Positions 8,995 to 17,875 of a DNA stretch of 64,000 nucleotides are shown one piece after another. The notes below the pieces were generated by a model. That model was not told the origin of the DNA. It was given only the letters and a program-made list of their open reading frames with translations, and searched no databases. Numbering within the stretch: position 1 is the stretch's first letter; each line of letters starts with the position of its first letter. Origin of the DNA: Ramlibacter algicola (GTDB taxonomy: Bacteria > Pseudomonadota > Gammaproteobacteria > Burkholderiales > Burkholderiaceae_C). A program made the translations under genes and the position numbers. The stretch spans positions 62,001-126,000 of the forward strand of contig NZ_JAEDAO010000001.1 of the NCBI RefSeq assembly GCF_016641735.1. The letters run 5' to 3'.

Positions 8995-9396
8995 TCAATG
9001 CCGGTGCGCCGGCCCCAGGCGCATCAGCGCGAAGCCCCAGATCGCCGCGACGCCGACGGCGATGTAGATCGCGCGGGCGATCGTGGTGCCGGATCCGAAG
9101 ATCGCGGCGACCAGGTCGAAGCCGAACAGGCCCACCAGGCCCCAGTTCAGGCCACCCACGATCAGCAGGATGATCGCCAGCCAGTCCAGCAGGTTCTTGC
9201 TGCCGACGCCCACGTGGTGGTGGCGCGCGGGCTCGCGGTTGTCGTAGGCCGCGGTTTCGCGGTACGCGGTCGTCGTGGTCGTCGTCGTGTCGCGGTACGG
9301 ATCACGCGTCGTGGTGGTCTCGCGGTACGGGTCGTCGGTGGTCGCCGGCCGCACCGGGTCGCGGTACACGTCGCGGCGGTCGTCGTGGTCAGCCAT
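8995..9396 (-). CDS. DUF378-domain membrane protein with hydrophilic N-terminal extension
   Basis: 133 residues. The first about 65 are very polar, rich in Thr, Arg, Tyr and Asp with repeated RDPYR/YRET units. Then comes a DUF378 domain: LDWLAIILLIVGGLNWGLVG, a first membrane helix, followed by a second helix around IARAIYIAVGVAAIWGFALM. DUF378 proteins are small inner-membrane proteins of unknown function. AGGAGA upstream fixes ATG at 9394-9396. The Thr/Tyr repeats are matched by short DNA repeats of CGTCGTGGT type at about 9265-9375. Confidence 0.85.
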   Translation of the reverse strand: MADHDDRRDVYRDPVRPATTDDPYRETTTTRDPYRDTTTTTTTAYRETAAYDNREPARHHHVGVGSKNLLDWLAIILLIVGGLNWGLVGLFGFDLVAAIFGSGTTIARAIYIAVGVAAIWGFALMRLGPAHRH

Positions 9397-9449
9397 TCGG
9401 GCTCTCCTGCTTGGGGTTGCGGACCCCCCATGCCCGGCAATGGGCGTGC

Positions 9450-11456
9450 CTACGACGACTTGCGGCGGTGGCGTGCCGACAATTCCTCGACCAGCCCGCG
9501 GACGCGCCCGACGTTGAGCGGCTTGGTCAGGTGGGCGTCGAAGCCGGCCTGCAGCGATTGCTGCACGTCCGCGTCGCGGCCCCAGCCGGTGGCGGCGATC
9601 AGCACCATGTCGCGGCCCCACGGCGTGGTGCGCAGGCGCCGCGCCACCTCGTGGCCGCTGAGGTCGGGCATGCCGATGTCCAGCAACGCGATCGACGGCC
9701 GCTCCTGCTCGGCCACGCGCAGCGCTTCCTCGCCGCTGCGCGCGAGCACCGCGCGGAACCCCGACAGCTCCAGCAGCTTTGCGAGGCCCCAGGCCGCATC
9801 GCCACTGTCGTCGGCCACGAGGATCAACTCGCCCTCCGCCGGCTCGGCGGGCAGCGGCTGCGCCACGGGCGGCACCGAGACGACCGGCAACTCCTCGTCC
9901 TGCACGACGCGCAGCAAAGGCAGGCCCACGCGCAGCTGGCTGCCCTGGCCCGGCCCCGCCGAGCTGGCCATGATCCAGCCGCCATGCAGTTCCACGATGT
10001 TGCGCGCCAGCGCGAGCCCGATGCCCAGGCCGCCGTTGGAGCGCTGCCCGGCCGGCTGCGCGCCCTGCGAGAACACGTCGAACATGCGCTCGATCTCGGC
10101 CGGGTCCATGCCGATGCCGTTGTCCTCCACAGACACCACGACCTCGTCGTGGAACACCTCGGCGGCGATCGCGATGCGGCCGCCCTCGGGCGTGTACTTG
10201 GCGGCGTTGCTCACGAGGTTGGAGACGACCTGCGCGAGCCGCACCGGGTCGCCGTCGACCTCGACGGTCTGGCGGGGCAGGCGCACCACGAGGTCGTGCC
10301 CCGCCGCCGCCACGAGCGGCCGCGTGGTGTCGAGCGCCGACTGCACCACGTCGCCGATGGACACCGGCTTGCGCGTGAGCGTCAGGCGACCGAGCGTCAG
10401 CCGCGAGACGTCGAGCAGCTCGTCCAGCAGCACCTTCATCGCGCGCGCCTGGCGCTGCACGACCTGCGCCGCCTTCTCCAGCGCCGCCGGCGGCAGCTTG
10501 GGCATCAGCAGCAGTTCGGACGCGCTCGCGATCGACGCGAGCGGGTTGCGCAATTCGTGCGACAGGACGGCCAGGAAGCGGTCCTTCGCGGCCTCGGCCG
10601 CTTCCAGCTGCTGGCGCGCGCGCTGCGAATCCGCGAGCGCGTCGACCAGCTCGGCCTGGCTGCGCTGCAGCGCCTCGCTGGACTGGCGCTCGGTGGTGAG
10701 GTCACGAAGCACGAGCACGTAGCCCAGCGTGCGCGACTGCGCGTCGCGCAGCGGCAGCCACAGGCAGCTGGCATACAGCTGCGAACCGTCTTCGCGCCGC
10801 AGCAGGCGTTCGTCCATCGCCTGCCCGTTCGCCTGCGCCATCTGCGCCATCTGCGCGGGCAGGCCGGCGGCGCGGTCGTCGTCGGTGAACAGCAGGTCCA
10901 CGGACTCGCCGGCCACCGCGGATTCGGGATGGCCGAGCAGCAGCTCGGCGCCGCGGTTCCAGCTCGTGATGTGCTTCTGGGCGTCGAGCGCCACGATGCC
11001 GTAGTCGCGCACGTCGTCGACCATGGACCGCAGGCGCTCCGGCCGCGCGGGCGGTGTCACATGCGAGGCCTCGAACACGATGAGGCAGGCGCCGGGACCG
11101 ACTTCGGGCGCCGGCTGCACGCGCGCACGCACCAGTTCGCTGCCGATCGTGACCGGCTCGGTGGTGGCGTGTTGCCCGTTGGCGCCGGCGCGTGCAAGGG
11201 CTTCGCGCAAGGGCTCGCGCAGCGCGGGATGGGCCAGCACGAGCACGTCCTGGCTCGGCTCGCCGCCGCCGGGCTGCAGGAAGCGGCCCGCCTGCGGCGA
11301 CAGGTGCACGACGTGGTGCTGGCCATCGAGCAACAGCGATGGCGGCGCCAGCCGCTCCAGCACGGCCAGGTGCCAGGCACCCCAGCTGCCAGCCGCGGGT
11401 GGCTGCGAGATGGTGGAAGAAATGGGGTCGACGCCGCCGGGGCGCGCGGATTGCAT
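9450..11456 (-). CDS. Hybrid sensor histidine kinase / response regulator
   Basis: 668 residues, soluble. A degenerate PAS-like N-terminal region (about 30-130) is followed by a PAS domain (about 145-255), a coiled segment, and a HisKA domain with His300 in [11 protein letters not shown]. The ATPase domain has NLVSNAAKY (413-421), VEDNGIGM and GGLGIGLAL, and a C-terminal receiver domain (about 543-660) has phospho-acceptor Asp593 in [11 protein letters not shown]. The internal receiver suggests a phosphorelay or self-regulation. It is divergent from the acidic-protein/recQ pair across a 155-bp gap with a perfect palindrome. Confidence 0.92.
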   Translation of the reverse strand: MQSARPGGVDPISSTISQPPAAGSWGAWHLAVLERLAPPSLLLDGQHHVVHLSPQAGRFLQPGGGEPSQDVLVLAHPALREPLREALARAGANGQHATTEPVTIGSELVRARVQPAPEVGPGACLIVFEASHVTPPARPERLRSMVDDVRDYGIVALDAQKHITSWNRGAELLLGHPESAVAGESVDLLFTDDDRAAGLPAQMAQMAQANGQAMDERLLRREDGSQLYASCLWLPLRDAQSRTLGYVLVLRDLTTERQSSEALQRSQAELVDALADSQRARQQLEAAEAAKDRFLAVLSHELRNPLASIASASELLLMPKLPPAALEKAAQVVQRQARAMKVLLDELLDVSRLTLGRLTLTRKPVSIGDVVQSALDTTRPLVAAAGHDLVVRLPRQTVEVDGDPVRLAQVVSNLVSNAAKYTPEGGRIAIAAEVFHDEVVVSVEDNGIGMDPAEIERMFDVFSQGAQPAGQRSNGGLGIGLALARNIVELHGGWIMASSAGPGQGSQLRVGLPLLRVVQDEELPVVSVPPVAQPLPAEPAEGELILVADDSGDAAWGLAKLLELSGFRAVLARSGEEALRVAEQERPSIALLDIGMPDLSGHEVARRLRTTPWGRDMVLIAATGWGRDADVQQSLQAGFDAHLTKPLNVGRVRGLVEELSARHRRKSS

Positions 11457-11516
11457 GCAGAAGGTCCCGGGAAGTGCGTGGGATTATGCGCAAGCCGGCC
11501 ACCGGCCGGGGACCGA

Positions 11517-11532
11517 GGACAGCGCGCTGTCC
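11517..11532. promoter_or_regulatory. 16-bp perfect palindrome in divergent intergenic region
   Basis: GGACAGCGCGCTGTCC at 11517-11532 equals its own reverse complement. It lies between the divergent hybrid kinase (start 11456) and the acidic protein (start 11613). A second, looser inverted repeat, CCGGCC-ACC-GGCCGG, sits at 11495-11509. Such symmetry in a divergent promoter region suggests a dimeric repressor or activator site. GC-rich DNA makes chance palindromes more likely, so this is tentative. Confidence 0.4.
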
Positions 11533-11612
11533 GACACCAGCCGCGAGAGCGGGCCGACGCGACAACGGCCGGGCCGCGCGGACACTGGCGTCGACCACAG
11601 GAGGCACCCACC

Positions 11613-11993
11613 ATGGCCTACAGCAGCATCCTCGGCGGGGACCGCGCGCCCGCCCAGCCCAGCGGCCGCAGCAGCGACCTGCTGGGTCCCAGCGACAACT
11701 CCGACAGCGGCAGCGACGCGCTGGGCACGACCGAACTCCACGCCGACAGCGACGGTGTCGGCACCGGCGAACGCGGCGCGGTCTACGGGCCCGACGCTGT
11801 CGAAGGCGCCGACATCGCACCCGATCGCGTCGTGCGCATGGACGCCGACGGCGAGGAACTCGGCGAAGCCGTCGACGACGGCCCCGGCTCCGGCAAAGGC
11901 TTCCCCGAGGCCGATCCGGACGGCCAGGAGATGACCGACCTCGACGCCGACAGCGACGCCGACGCCGACGAGAGCGACGGCGCCAACCGCTGA
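11613..11993 (+). CDS. Acidic, low-complexity small protein of unknown function
   Basis: 126 residues with no transmembrane segment or signal peptide. The composition is dominated by Asp, Gly, Glu, Ser and Ala, and the C-terminus is an Asp/Ala run ([15 protein letters not shown]). It opens [19 protein letters not shown] and contains [21 protein letters not shown] seven bases before ATG 11613 is a strong ribosome site. Its stop overlaps the recQ start (TGATG at 11991-11995), so the two are probably translationally coupled. I do not recognise a family with a known function; it is likely intrinsically disordered. Confidence 0.75.
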   Translation: MAYSSILGGDRAPAQPSGRSSDLLGPSDNSDSGSDALGTTELHADSDGVGTGERGAVYGPDAVEGADIAPDRVVRMDADGEELGEAVDDGPGSGKGFPEADPDGQEMTDLDADSDADADESDGANR

Positions 11994-13705
11994 TGCCCGC
12001 GCGGCGGGCCGCGACGGCCGGCACGCTCGCGCGCGTGCAACAGGTCCTGCGGGACACCTTCCACATCCGCCAGCTGCGCCCCGGCCAGCGCACGGTGATC
12101 GAGCGCGTGCTCGCCGGCCACAACACGCTGGCGATCATGCCCACGGGTGCGGGCAAATCGCTCTGCTACCAGTTGCCCGCGCTGCTGCTTCCCGGCCGCA
12201 CGCTGGTCGTATCGCCGCTGATCGCGCTGATGAAGGACCAGGTGGAGTCGCTGCGCGAGCTGGGCATCGCCGCCGTGCAGTTGAACAGCGCGATCGACAG
12301 CGACGAGGCGCGCGCGGCGCACGCGGCCGCCATGGACGGCTCGGCGCGCATCGTGCTCACCACGCCGGAGAAGCTGGCCGAGCCCGGCTTCGTGCAGGAC
12401 CTGGCCGCGCATCCGACCAGCCTGCTGGTCGTCGACGAAGCGCATTGCATCTCCCAGTGGGGCCATGACTTCCGCCCCGCGTTCCTCGATGTCGGCCCGG
12501 CGCTGCCCGCGCTGGGCAAGCCCACGGTGCTGGCCCTCACGGCGACGGCGACGGACGACGTGGCGCGCGACGTCGCGCAGCAACTGCGGATCGGGCGCGA
12601 GGACATCGTGCACACCGGTTCGTACCGGCCGAACCTCGCGCTGAAGGTGGAACAGGTCGCGCGCGAGGACGACAAGCTCGAACGCGCCGTCGCGTTCGTG
12701 CAGCAGGCACAGGGCTCGGGCCTCGTCTACACGGCGACGGTGAAAGCCGCGGTCGCCGTGCACGAGGCATTGCAGGCCAAGGGCGAATCGGTGGGGCTGT
12801 ACCACGGCAAGTTGCCGGCGGCCGCGCGCAAGGCGGCGCAGGACAGCTTCATGGACGGCCAGTGCCGCGTGATGGTCGCGACCAACGCGTTCGGCCTGGG
12901 CATCGACAAGCCCGACATCCGCTTCGTGCTGCACTACCAGCTGCCCGCGGGCCTGGAGTCGTACTACCAGGAAGCGGGGCGCGCGGGCCGCGACGGCAAG
13001 GCCTCGCTGTGCACCCTGCTGTACCTGCGCGCGGACAAGGCCGTGCAGCAGTTCTTCCTGGTCGGCCGCTACCCGACCGACGACGACGCGGTGGCGCTGT
13101 ACGACGCGCTGCAGGCGCCGCCCGCGGAAGGCGGGTGGACCGTCGGCGCGTTGCAGGCGCGGCTAAACCGGCCGCGCAGCAAGGTGCAGGTGGCGCTCGG
13201 CCTGCTGCGGCGGCAGAAGATCGTCGGCGTCGACGCCGACGGCACGGTGCGCCTGCTGCAAGGCGGGCTGGCCGAGGACGCACTGCGCAAGCTGATGGCC
13301 ACCTACCGCGACAAGCGCGACGCCGACCGCGAGACGCTGGAGCGCATGGTGTTCTACGCGCAGACCGGCCAGTGCCGCTGGCGCGTGCTGCTCGACCACC
13401 TGGAAGGCGCCGCGCCGTTCGAGCGCTGCCGGCACTGCGACAACTGCATCCGCATCGCGCGCCAGGAGGAGGCGCTCGCGCGCAAGGCCGCCGCGATCGA
13501 GCAGGAAGAAGCGCACGAGCCCGACGACGAAGCGAGGCCGGCGTTCGCGCGCGGCGACGTCGTGCAGGTCAAGCGCTACGGGCGCGGCGAGGTGCGCGAG
13601 GCCACTGCGGCCGAGGTGACCGTGGCGTTCGCCGACGGCAGCCTGCGCACCTTCCAGCCCGAGTTCGTGCGCAAGGCCCGTACGGCGCGGGTTGCGGCCG
13701 CCTGA
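11993..13705 (+). CDS. recQ: RecQ-family ATP-dependent DNA helicase with unusual C-terminal domain
   Basis: 3'-5' DNA helicase of 570 residues. It has Walker [20 protein letters not shown] box [17 protein letters not shown], motif III LTATAT, and motif [14 protein letters not shown]. Four zinc-binding cysteines lie in QCRW ... [10 protein letters not shown], followed by a winged-helix-like region. Instead of an HRDC domain, the end (about 520-560) reads [16 protein letters not shown] ... [13 protein letters not shown], which resembles the small tudor-like domain at the end of UvrD/PcrA. The start at 11993 overlaps the acidic gene's stop. Because of the domain change it may not be functionally equivalent to E. 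coli RecQ. Confidence 0.92.
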   Translation: MPARRAATAGTLARVQQVLRDTFHIRQLRPGQRTVIERVLAGHNTLAIMPTGAGKSLCYQLPALLLPGRTLVVSPLIALMKDQVESLRELGIAAVQLNSAIDSDEARAAHAAAMDGSARIVLTTPEKLAEPGFVQDLAAHPTSLLVVDEAHCISQWGHDFRPAFLDVGPALPALGKPTVLALTATATDDVARDVAQQLRIGREDIVHTGSYRPNLALKVEQVAREDDKLERAVAFVQQAQGSGLVYTATVKAAVAVHEALQAKGESVGLYHGKLPAAARKAAQDSFMDGQCRVMVATNAFGLGIDKPDIRFVLHYQLPAGLESYYQEAGRAGRDGKASLCTLLYLRADKAVQQFFLVGRYPTDDDAVALYDALQAPPAEGGWTVGALQARLNRPRSKVQVALGLLRRQKIVGVDADGTVRLLQGGLAEDALRKLMATYRDKRDADRETLERMVFYAQTGQCRWRVLLDHLEGAAPFERCRHCDNCIRIARQEEALARKAAAIEQEEAHEPDDEARPAFARGDVVQVKRYGRGEVREATAAEVTVAFADGSLRTFQPEFVRKARTARVAAA

Positions 13706-13845
13706 GCTGCCGTTCTGGACGAAACCACATCTTGACGCTGGCGCGGCGGCGGCGCCTCATCGGCCTCCCGCCGCGCTGTGCAACGCCCGTGGAACGCCCC
13801 GGCCGCCACAGTGCGGGTTCACCAACCGATGCGAAAGGAAGCACG

Positions 13846-14655
13846 ATGAACCCGAACAAGGCTCTCTGGGAAAAAGGCGATTTCACCAAGCTCGCCGCCA
13901 CCATGCGCGAGAGCGGCGACCGGCTGGTCGAGGCGATCGGCGTCACGCGCGGCATGAAGGTGCTGGACCTCGGCTGCGGCGACGGCACGACCGCGCTGCC
14001 GGAAGCGCGCCGTGGCGCGGACGTGCTGGGCGTGGACATCGCCCGCAACCTCGTGGAAGCCGGCAACCGCCGCGCCACCGAGGCCGGCCTGCAGAACGTG
14101 CGCTTCGTCGAAGGCGACGCCTGCGACCTGTCGCCGATCGAGAACGGCAGCTTCGACCTGGTCGTGAGCATCTTCGGCGCGATGTTCGCGCCCAAGCCGG
14201 ACGACGTCGCCCGCGAGATGGTGCGCGTGACGAAGAAGGGCGGCCGCATCGTGATGGGCAACTGGATCCCCGGCGACCCGACGCTGGTGGCGCAGATCCT
14301 CAAGACCAGCAGCGCCTACGCACCCCCGCCGCCGGCCGGCTTCATCAGCCCGATGCTGTGGGGCGTGGAAGCCAACGTCGTGGAACGCTTCGGCAAGGCC
14401 GGCATCGCCGCCGACCGGATCCGCTGCGAGCGCGACACCTTCACCTTCCGCATGCAGGCCGGCGCGGACAAGTTCCTCGAGCTGTTCCGCGACTGGTACG
14501 GCCCGACGATGAACGCCTACGAAGCCGCGCGGCAGCAAGGCAAGGAAGCCCAGCTGCACCAGGAACTGCTCGCGCTGTTCCAGGCGCAGAACCGCGGTGA
14601 CGCGACGCGCACCGAGATCCCGGCGACGTTCCTGCGCGTGACGGTGCAGGTCTAG
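13846..14655 (+). CDS. Class I SAM-dependent methyltransferase
   Basis: 269 residues with the Rossmann methyltransferase core. Motif I is VLDLGCGDGT (about 44-53); the acidic residue binding the SAM ribose is in VLGVDIA; FVEGDACDLSPI and MVRVTKKGGRIVMGNW are further motifs. It resembles the UbiE/COQ5-like (Methyltransf_11/25) group, but the substrate cannot be deduced. AAGGAA precedes ATG 13846. Its TAG stop shares bases with the convergent arginase stop at 14652-14655. Confidence 0.88.
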   Translation: MNPNKALWEKGDFTKLAATMRESGDRLVEAIGVTRGMKVLDLGCGDGTTALPEARRGADVLGVDIARNLVEAGNRRATEAGLQNVRFVEGDACDLSPIENGSFDLVVSIFGAMFAPKPDDVAREMVRVTKKGGRIVMGNWIPGDPTLVAQILKTSSAYAPPPPAGFISPMLWGVEANVVERFGKAGIAADRIRCERDTFTFRMQAGADKFLELFRDWYGPTMNAYEAARQQGKEAQLHQELLALFQAQNRGDATRTEIPATFLRVTVQV

Positions 14656-15563
14656 CGCGCCAGCGTCGACGCCCCGAACAGGCTCTGGATGAACTCCACC
14701 GCCAGTTCGGCGGTGCGGTTGCGCACGTCGAGCGCGGGGTTGATCTCGACGACGTCCAGCGACGCCAGCCGGCCGGTGTCCGCGATCATCTCCATGCACA
14801 GCTGCATCTCGCGGTAGGTCGGCCCGCCGCGCACGCCGGTGCCGACGCCGGGCGCTTCCATCGGGTCCAGGCAGTCGAGGTCGAAGCTCACGTGCAGGTG
14901 GGTGTTCTCGTCCACGTCCTGCAGCACCTCGGTCATCGTGTGGCGCATGCCGTGCTCGTCGATGTGGCGCATGTCGTAGACCGACAGGCCCAGGTCGCGG
15001 ATCGCCTGCTTCTCGTCGGCGTCGACGCTGCGGATGCCGATGAAGTCGACCTGCTCCGGCGTGATCGCCGCCGGCTCGCCGCTCCAGCCCACCAGCGGCT
15101 TGGGCCCGTGGCCCAGCAGGCACGACACGGGCATGCCGTGCAGGTTGCCGGTCGGGCTGCTCGTCGCGGTGTTGACGTCGCTGTGCGCGTCCAGCCAGAT
15201 CACGCGCAGCTGCTTGCCGGCGGCGCGGCAATGGCGCGCCACCGCGCTGATCGAGCCGATGGCCAGGCAATGGTCGCCTCCCATCAGCAACGGGAACTGG
15301 CCCTGCGCGAGCGCCTGTTCCACCGCGCCGTACACCGCCCAGTTCCAGGCGACGACTTCGTCGAGGTGGCGCACGCCGTCGGCGGGTGCCTGCCACGGGT
15401 TCGGGGGACCGGCGAGGTTGCCGCGATCGACGACGTCGAAGCGTTGGGCATGCAGGGCCTGCGCGAGGCCGGCGACGCGCAAGGCGTCGGGGCCCATGCC
15501 GGCGCCCCGCACGCTGGCGCCCACGTCGGTGGGAGCGCCGATCAGGCTGACGGTTTGGCTCAT
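14652..15563 (-). CDS. rocF: Arginase
   Basis: 303 residues of the ureohydrolase fold. All binuclear manganese ligand motifs are visible: GGDHCLAIG, WLDAHSDVNT and VSFDLDCLDP. The motif order, SPTGNLHGMP loop and length match arginases (arginine to ornithine plus urea) better than agmatinases, though substrate is judged by similarity only. ATG 15561-15563 (MSQTVSLIGAPTDVGAS) is preferred over an in-frame upstream start. The convergent stop overlaps the methyltransferase stop. Confidence 0.9.
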   Translation of the reverse strand: MSQTVSLIGAPTDVGASVRGAGMGPDALRVAGLAQALHAQRFDVVDRGNLAGPPNPWQAPADGVRHLDEVVAWNWAVYGAVEQALAQGQFPLLMGGDHCLAIGSISAVARHCRAAGKQLRVIWLDAHSDVNTATSSPTGNLHGMPVSCLLGHGPKPLVGWSGEPAAITPEQVDFIGIRSVDADEKQAIRDLGLSVYDMRHIDEHGMRHTMTEVLQDVDENTHLHVSFDLDCLDPMEAPGVGTGVRGGPTYREMQLCMEMIADTGRLASLDVVEINPALDVRNRTAELAVEFIQSLFGASTLAR

Positions 15564-15611
15564 CGCGCCGTATTGTGAGGGAACCAGGTGCGGCAACGCG
15601 CCTCCTCGTCA

Positions 15612-15629
15612 TCCCCGCGAAGGCGGGGA
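15612..15629. repeat. REP-like short palindrome (CCCCGC type)
   Basis: TCCCCGC-GAAG-GCGGGGA forms a 7-bp stem with a 4-base loop, preceded by GTCA. It lies between the divergent arginase and alcohol dehydrogenase genes and has the layout of the palindromes at 24736-24755 and 52141-52160. Confidence 0.6.
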
Positions 15630-15694
15630 CTGCCCGGCCGTGCGGCACGCCGTTTGCCCCTGGATGCGAATCACACCAAGGAGCGAACCACACC

Positions 15695-16852
15695 ATGCTG
15701 GCGATGAACTACAGGGGTCCGTACCGCGTGCGGGCCAGCCACAAGGCCGAACCCGAGATCGAGCACCCGAACGACGCGATCGTGCGCGTGACGCGTGCCT
15801 GCATCTGCGGCTCGGACCTCCACCTCTACCACGGCCTGGTGCCCGACACGCGCGTGGGCACCACGTTCGGCCACGAGTTCACCGGGATCGTCGAGGAGGT
15901 CGGGCCGGGGGTGCAGCACCTGAAGAAGGGCGACCACGTGCTGGTGCCGTTCAACATCTTCTGCGGCTCCTGCTTCTTCTGCCAGAAGGAGCTGTACAGC
16001 AACTGCCACAACGTGAACCCCGAGGCGACGGCCGTCGGCGGCATCTACGGCTACTCGCACACGACCGGCGGCTACGACGGCGGCCAGGCCGAGTTCGTGC
16101 GGGTGCCGATGGCCGACGTCGGGCCGACGGTGATCCCGGCCAACATGGACCTGGACGACGCCGTGCTGCTGACCGACGTGTTCCCCACCGGCTACCAGGC
16201 CGCGGAGATGGGCGACATCGAGGAAGGCGACACCGTCGTCGTGTTCGGCGCCGGACCGGTGGGCCTGTTCGCCGCCAAGTCGGCCTGGCTCATGGGCGCG
16301 GGCCGCGTGATCGTGATCGACCACCTGGAGTACCGCCTCGACTTCGCGCGCCGCTTCGCGCACTGCGAGACGGTGAACTTCCTCGAGGTCAACGACATGG
16401 CCGTGCACATCAAGCGCATGACCGACTGGCTGGGCGCGGACGTCTGCATCGACGCGGTGGGCGCCGAAGCGGCGGGCAACGCGCTGCAGCGGCTGACCGG
16501 CTACTACACCTTCATGCAGGCCGGCGCCGCGACCGCGCTGTTCTGGGCCATCAATTCGGTGCGCAAGGGCGGCACGGTGTCGATCGTCGGCGTGTACGGC
16601 CCGACGTTCAACTACGTGCCGATCGGCAACGCGCTGAACAAGGGCCTGACGCTGCGGATGAACCAGGCCAGCGTCAAGCGCCACCTGCCGCGCCTGATCG
16701 AGCACGTCCAGGCCGGCCGCGTGAAGCCCAGCGAGATCATCACGCACCGCATCCCGCTGGAGGAAGTCGGCGAGGCCTACCACCTGTTCTCCAGCAAGCT
16801 GGACGACTGCATCAAGCCCGTGCTGGTCCCGCCGCGCGCGGTGGTGCATTGA
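15695..16852 (+). CDS. Zinc-dependent alcohol dehydrogenase (glutathione-independent type)
   Basis: 385-residue medium-chain dehydrogenase. Catalytic zinc ligands appear in CICGSDLHLYHG and FGHEFTGIVEEVG. The structural-zinc lobe is CGSCFFCQKELYSNC. The NAD-binding site is VVVFGAGPVGLFAAKSAW followed by VIVIDH. It resembles the branch that includes glutathione-independent formaldehyde and threonine dehydrogenases; the natural substrate is not predictable. AAGGAG before ATG 15695 sets the start, so upstream in-frame ATGs are excluded. The next gene follows after 13 bases, suggesting an operon. Confidence 0.92.
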   Translation: MLAMNYRGPYRVRASHKAEPEIEHPNDAIVRVTRACICGSDLHLYHGLVPDTRVGTTFGHEFTGIVEEVGPGVQHLKKGDHVLVPFNIFCGSCFFCQKELYSNCHNVNPEATAVGGIYGYSHTTGGYDGGQAEFVRVPMADVGPTVIPANMDLDDAVLLTDVFPTGYQAAEMGDIEEGDTVVVFGAGPVGLFAAKSAWLMGAGRVIVIDHLEYRLDFARRFAHCETVNFLEVNDMAVHIKRMTDWLGADVCIDAVGAEAAGNALQRLTGYYTFMQAGAATALFWAINSVRKGGTVSIVGVYGPTFNYVPIGNALNKGLTLRMNQASVKRHLPRLIEHVQAGRVKPSEIITHRIPLEEVGEAYHLFSSKLDDCIKPVLVPPRAVVH

Positions 16853-16865
16853 CAAGGAGGCGACC

Positions 16866-17417
16866 ATGGATGGACACCAGCATGGGGACACCGTCGTCGT
16901 CGACGACAAGGACCCGCACTTCCGCCGCAGCCAGGCGGCGCCCGCGCGCGAGCGCGTGCCCGGCTGGGGCGCGGACCTCGATCCCGCGAACCGGCCCGCG
17001 GTGCCGATGGAGCGCACGCCCCCGCGGCTGGAGCACTGGCACCCCGAGCGGCCGCCGGAGCAGCCGAACCGCGGGGTCGAGGTGCTGCACTCGGTGGAGC
17101 GACCCGGGCTCACGCCCGTGTACGGCACGACCTCGCCGCCCAGGGGCCTGTCGGGAATGATCCGGCGCGCCGCGTTCCGCTACAGCGAGAACGACATGCG
17201 GCACTGGATGATCCTGCTGCTGGCCGACCGCGTGGACGTCGGCGAAGGCATCCTCGAGGACCTGGCGCACGGCCACGTGCCCAACCTCTGGAAGGAGATG
17301 GGCCTGGCCAGCGAGTGGCGCCACAACCGCGTCGGCTTGGTGCGCAAGGCCATGATCCTGGGCGCGCTGGTCGGCGTGGCGGTGTGGGCGCTGAAGCAGC
17401 GCGACCGTCGCTACTGA
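16866..17417 (+). CDS. Hypothetical protein with C-terminal membrane anchor
   Basis: 183 residues, unrecognised. The first about 95 residues are proline- and charge-rich and probably disordered (DPANRPAVPMERTPPRLEHW). The second half is ordered: RRAAFRYSENDMRHWMILLLADRVDVGEG, then a hydrophobic helix AMILGALVGVAVWAL near the end followed by a basic tail KQRDRRY. It may be anchored by this C-terminal segment. AAGGAGG six bases before the ATG gives strong translational support, and the 13-base gap links it to the alcohol dehydrogenase upstream. Confidence 0.75.
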   Translation: MDGHQHGDTVVVDDKDPHFRRSQAAPARERVPGWGADLDPANRPAVPMERTPPRLEHWHPERPPEQPNRGVEVLHSVERPGLTPVYGTTSPPRGLSGMIRRAAFRYSENDMRHWMILLLADRVDVGEGILEDLAHGHVPNLWKEMGLASEWRHNRVGLVRKAMILGALVGVAVWALKQRDRRY

Positions 17418-17457
17418 GCGGGGGCGGCGCCGGCGCCTCGCTGGCGCTCGCGCACGT

Positions 17458-17555
17458 TCAACGCAGAGGTCGCAGAAAGGGTCCAGAAGGCGCAGAAGAA
17501 ACCGATGCATGTTTTTTTCCGTGCTTCTGTCCCCTTTCTGTGCACTCTGCGTTGA
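17458..17555. repeat. Intergenic inverted-repeat element, copy 2
   Basis: Outer arms TCAACGCAGAG (17458-17468) and CTCTGCGTTGA (17545-17555) match exactly. Inner arms CAGAAAGG (17473-17480) and CCTTTCTG (17533-17540) also match. A T7 run lies at 17512-17518. The AACGCAGAG / CGCAGAAG core is shared with the element at 8880-8984, so they appear to be one dispersed family. It lies after the hypothetical gene and before the riboswitch. Confidence 0.75.
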
Positions 17556-17643
17556 GTTGAAGGCGAGCGAAGCGACCCGCCACTGGCCGATGACAGCGCC
17601 GGCCGACACGCCAACACGCCCGCCCGTGGTTTAATTGCGTCCA

Positions 17644-17822
17644 CGAAGGGGAGTAGCTCCCCGGTGCCCACCGGCCTCGCGGCCGGGCGCGGCGCCGATC
17701 GGTCCATCGTCAATACGAAGCGCTCGCCGCTTCCGGTGCGCCGGGCCCGGTCCCACCAGCCGAGCAAGACCTTCGATCGCGGCCTGCGCAGCAGGCCGGG
17801 TCGAAGTGCCGCGCCTGACGCC
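17644..17822 (+). ncRNA. yybP-ykoY manganese riboswitch upstream of TerC gene
   Basis: This stretch fills the 458-bp gap between genes at 17418-17875, together with repeat copy 2. It carries the hallmark yybP-ykoY 5' element GAAGGGGAGTAGCTCCCC near 17645, and the downstream internal-loop sequence GCAAGACCTTCG near 17764 pairing with CGGGTCGAAG near 17799. These riboswitches bind Mn2+ and control Mn exporters and TerC/YebN-type genes, which fits the gene 50 bases further on. Exact boundaries and the switching helix near the ribosome site are estimated. Confidence 0.85.
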
Positions 17823-17875
17823 TGCCTTCGTCCCCCTGCTGCCTGGCCACCCCGGAAGTCTTCTACGGAGTGTCC

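Noticed and set aside
9162..9440. Alternative frame over the Thr/Tyr repeats of the DUF378 gene
   Set aside because: Thr/Arg/Pro-rich shadow; the DUF378 helices are in the other frame.
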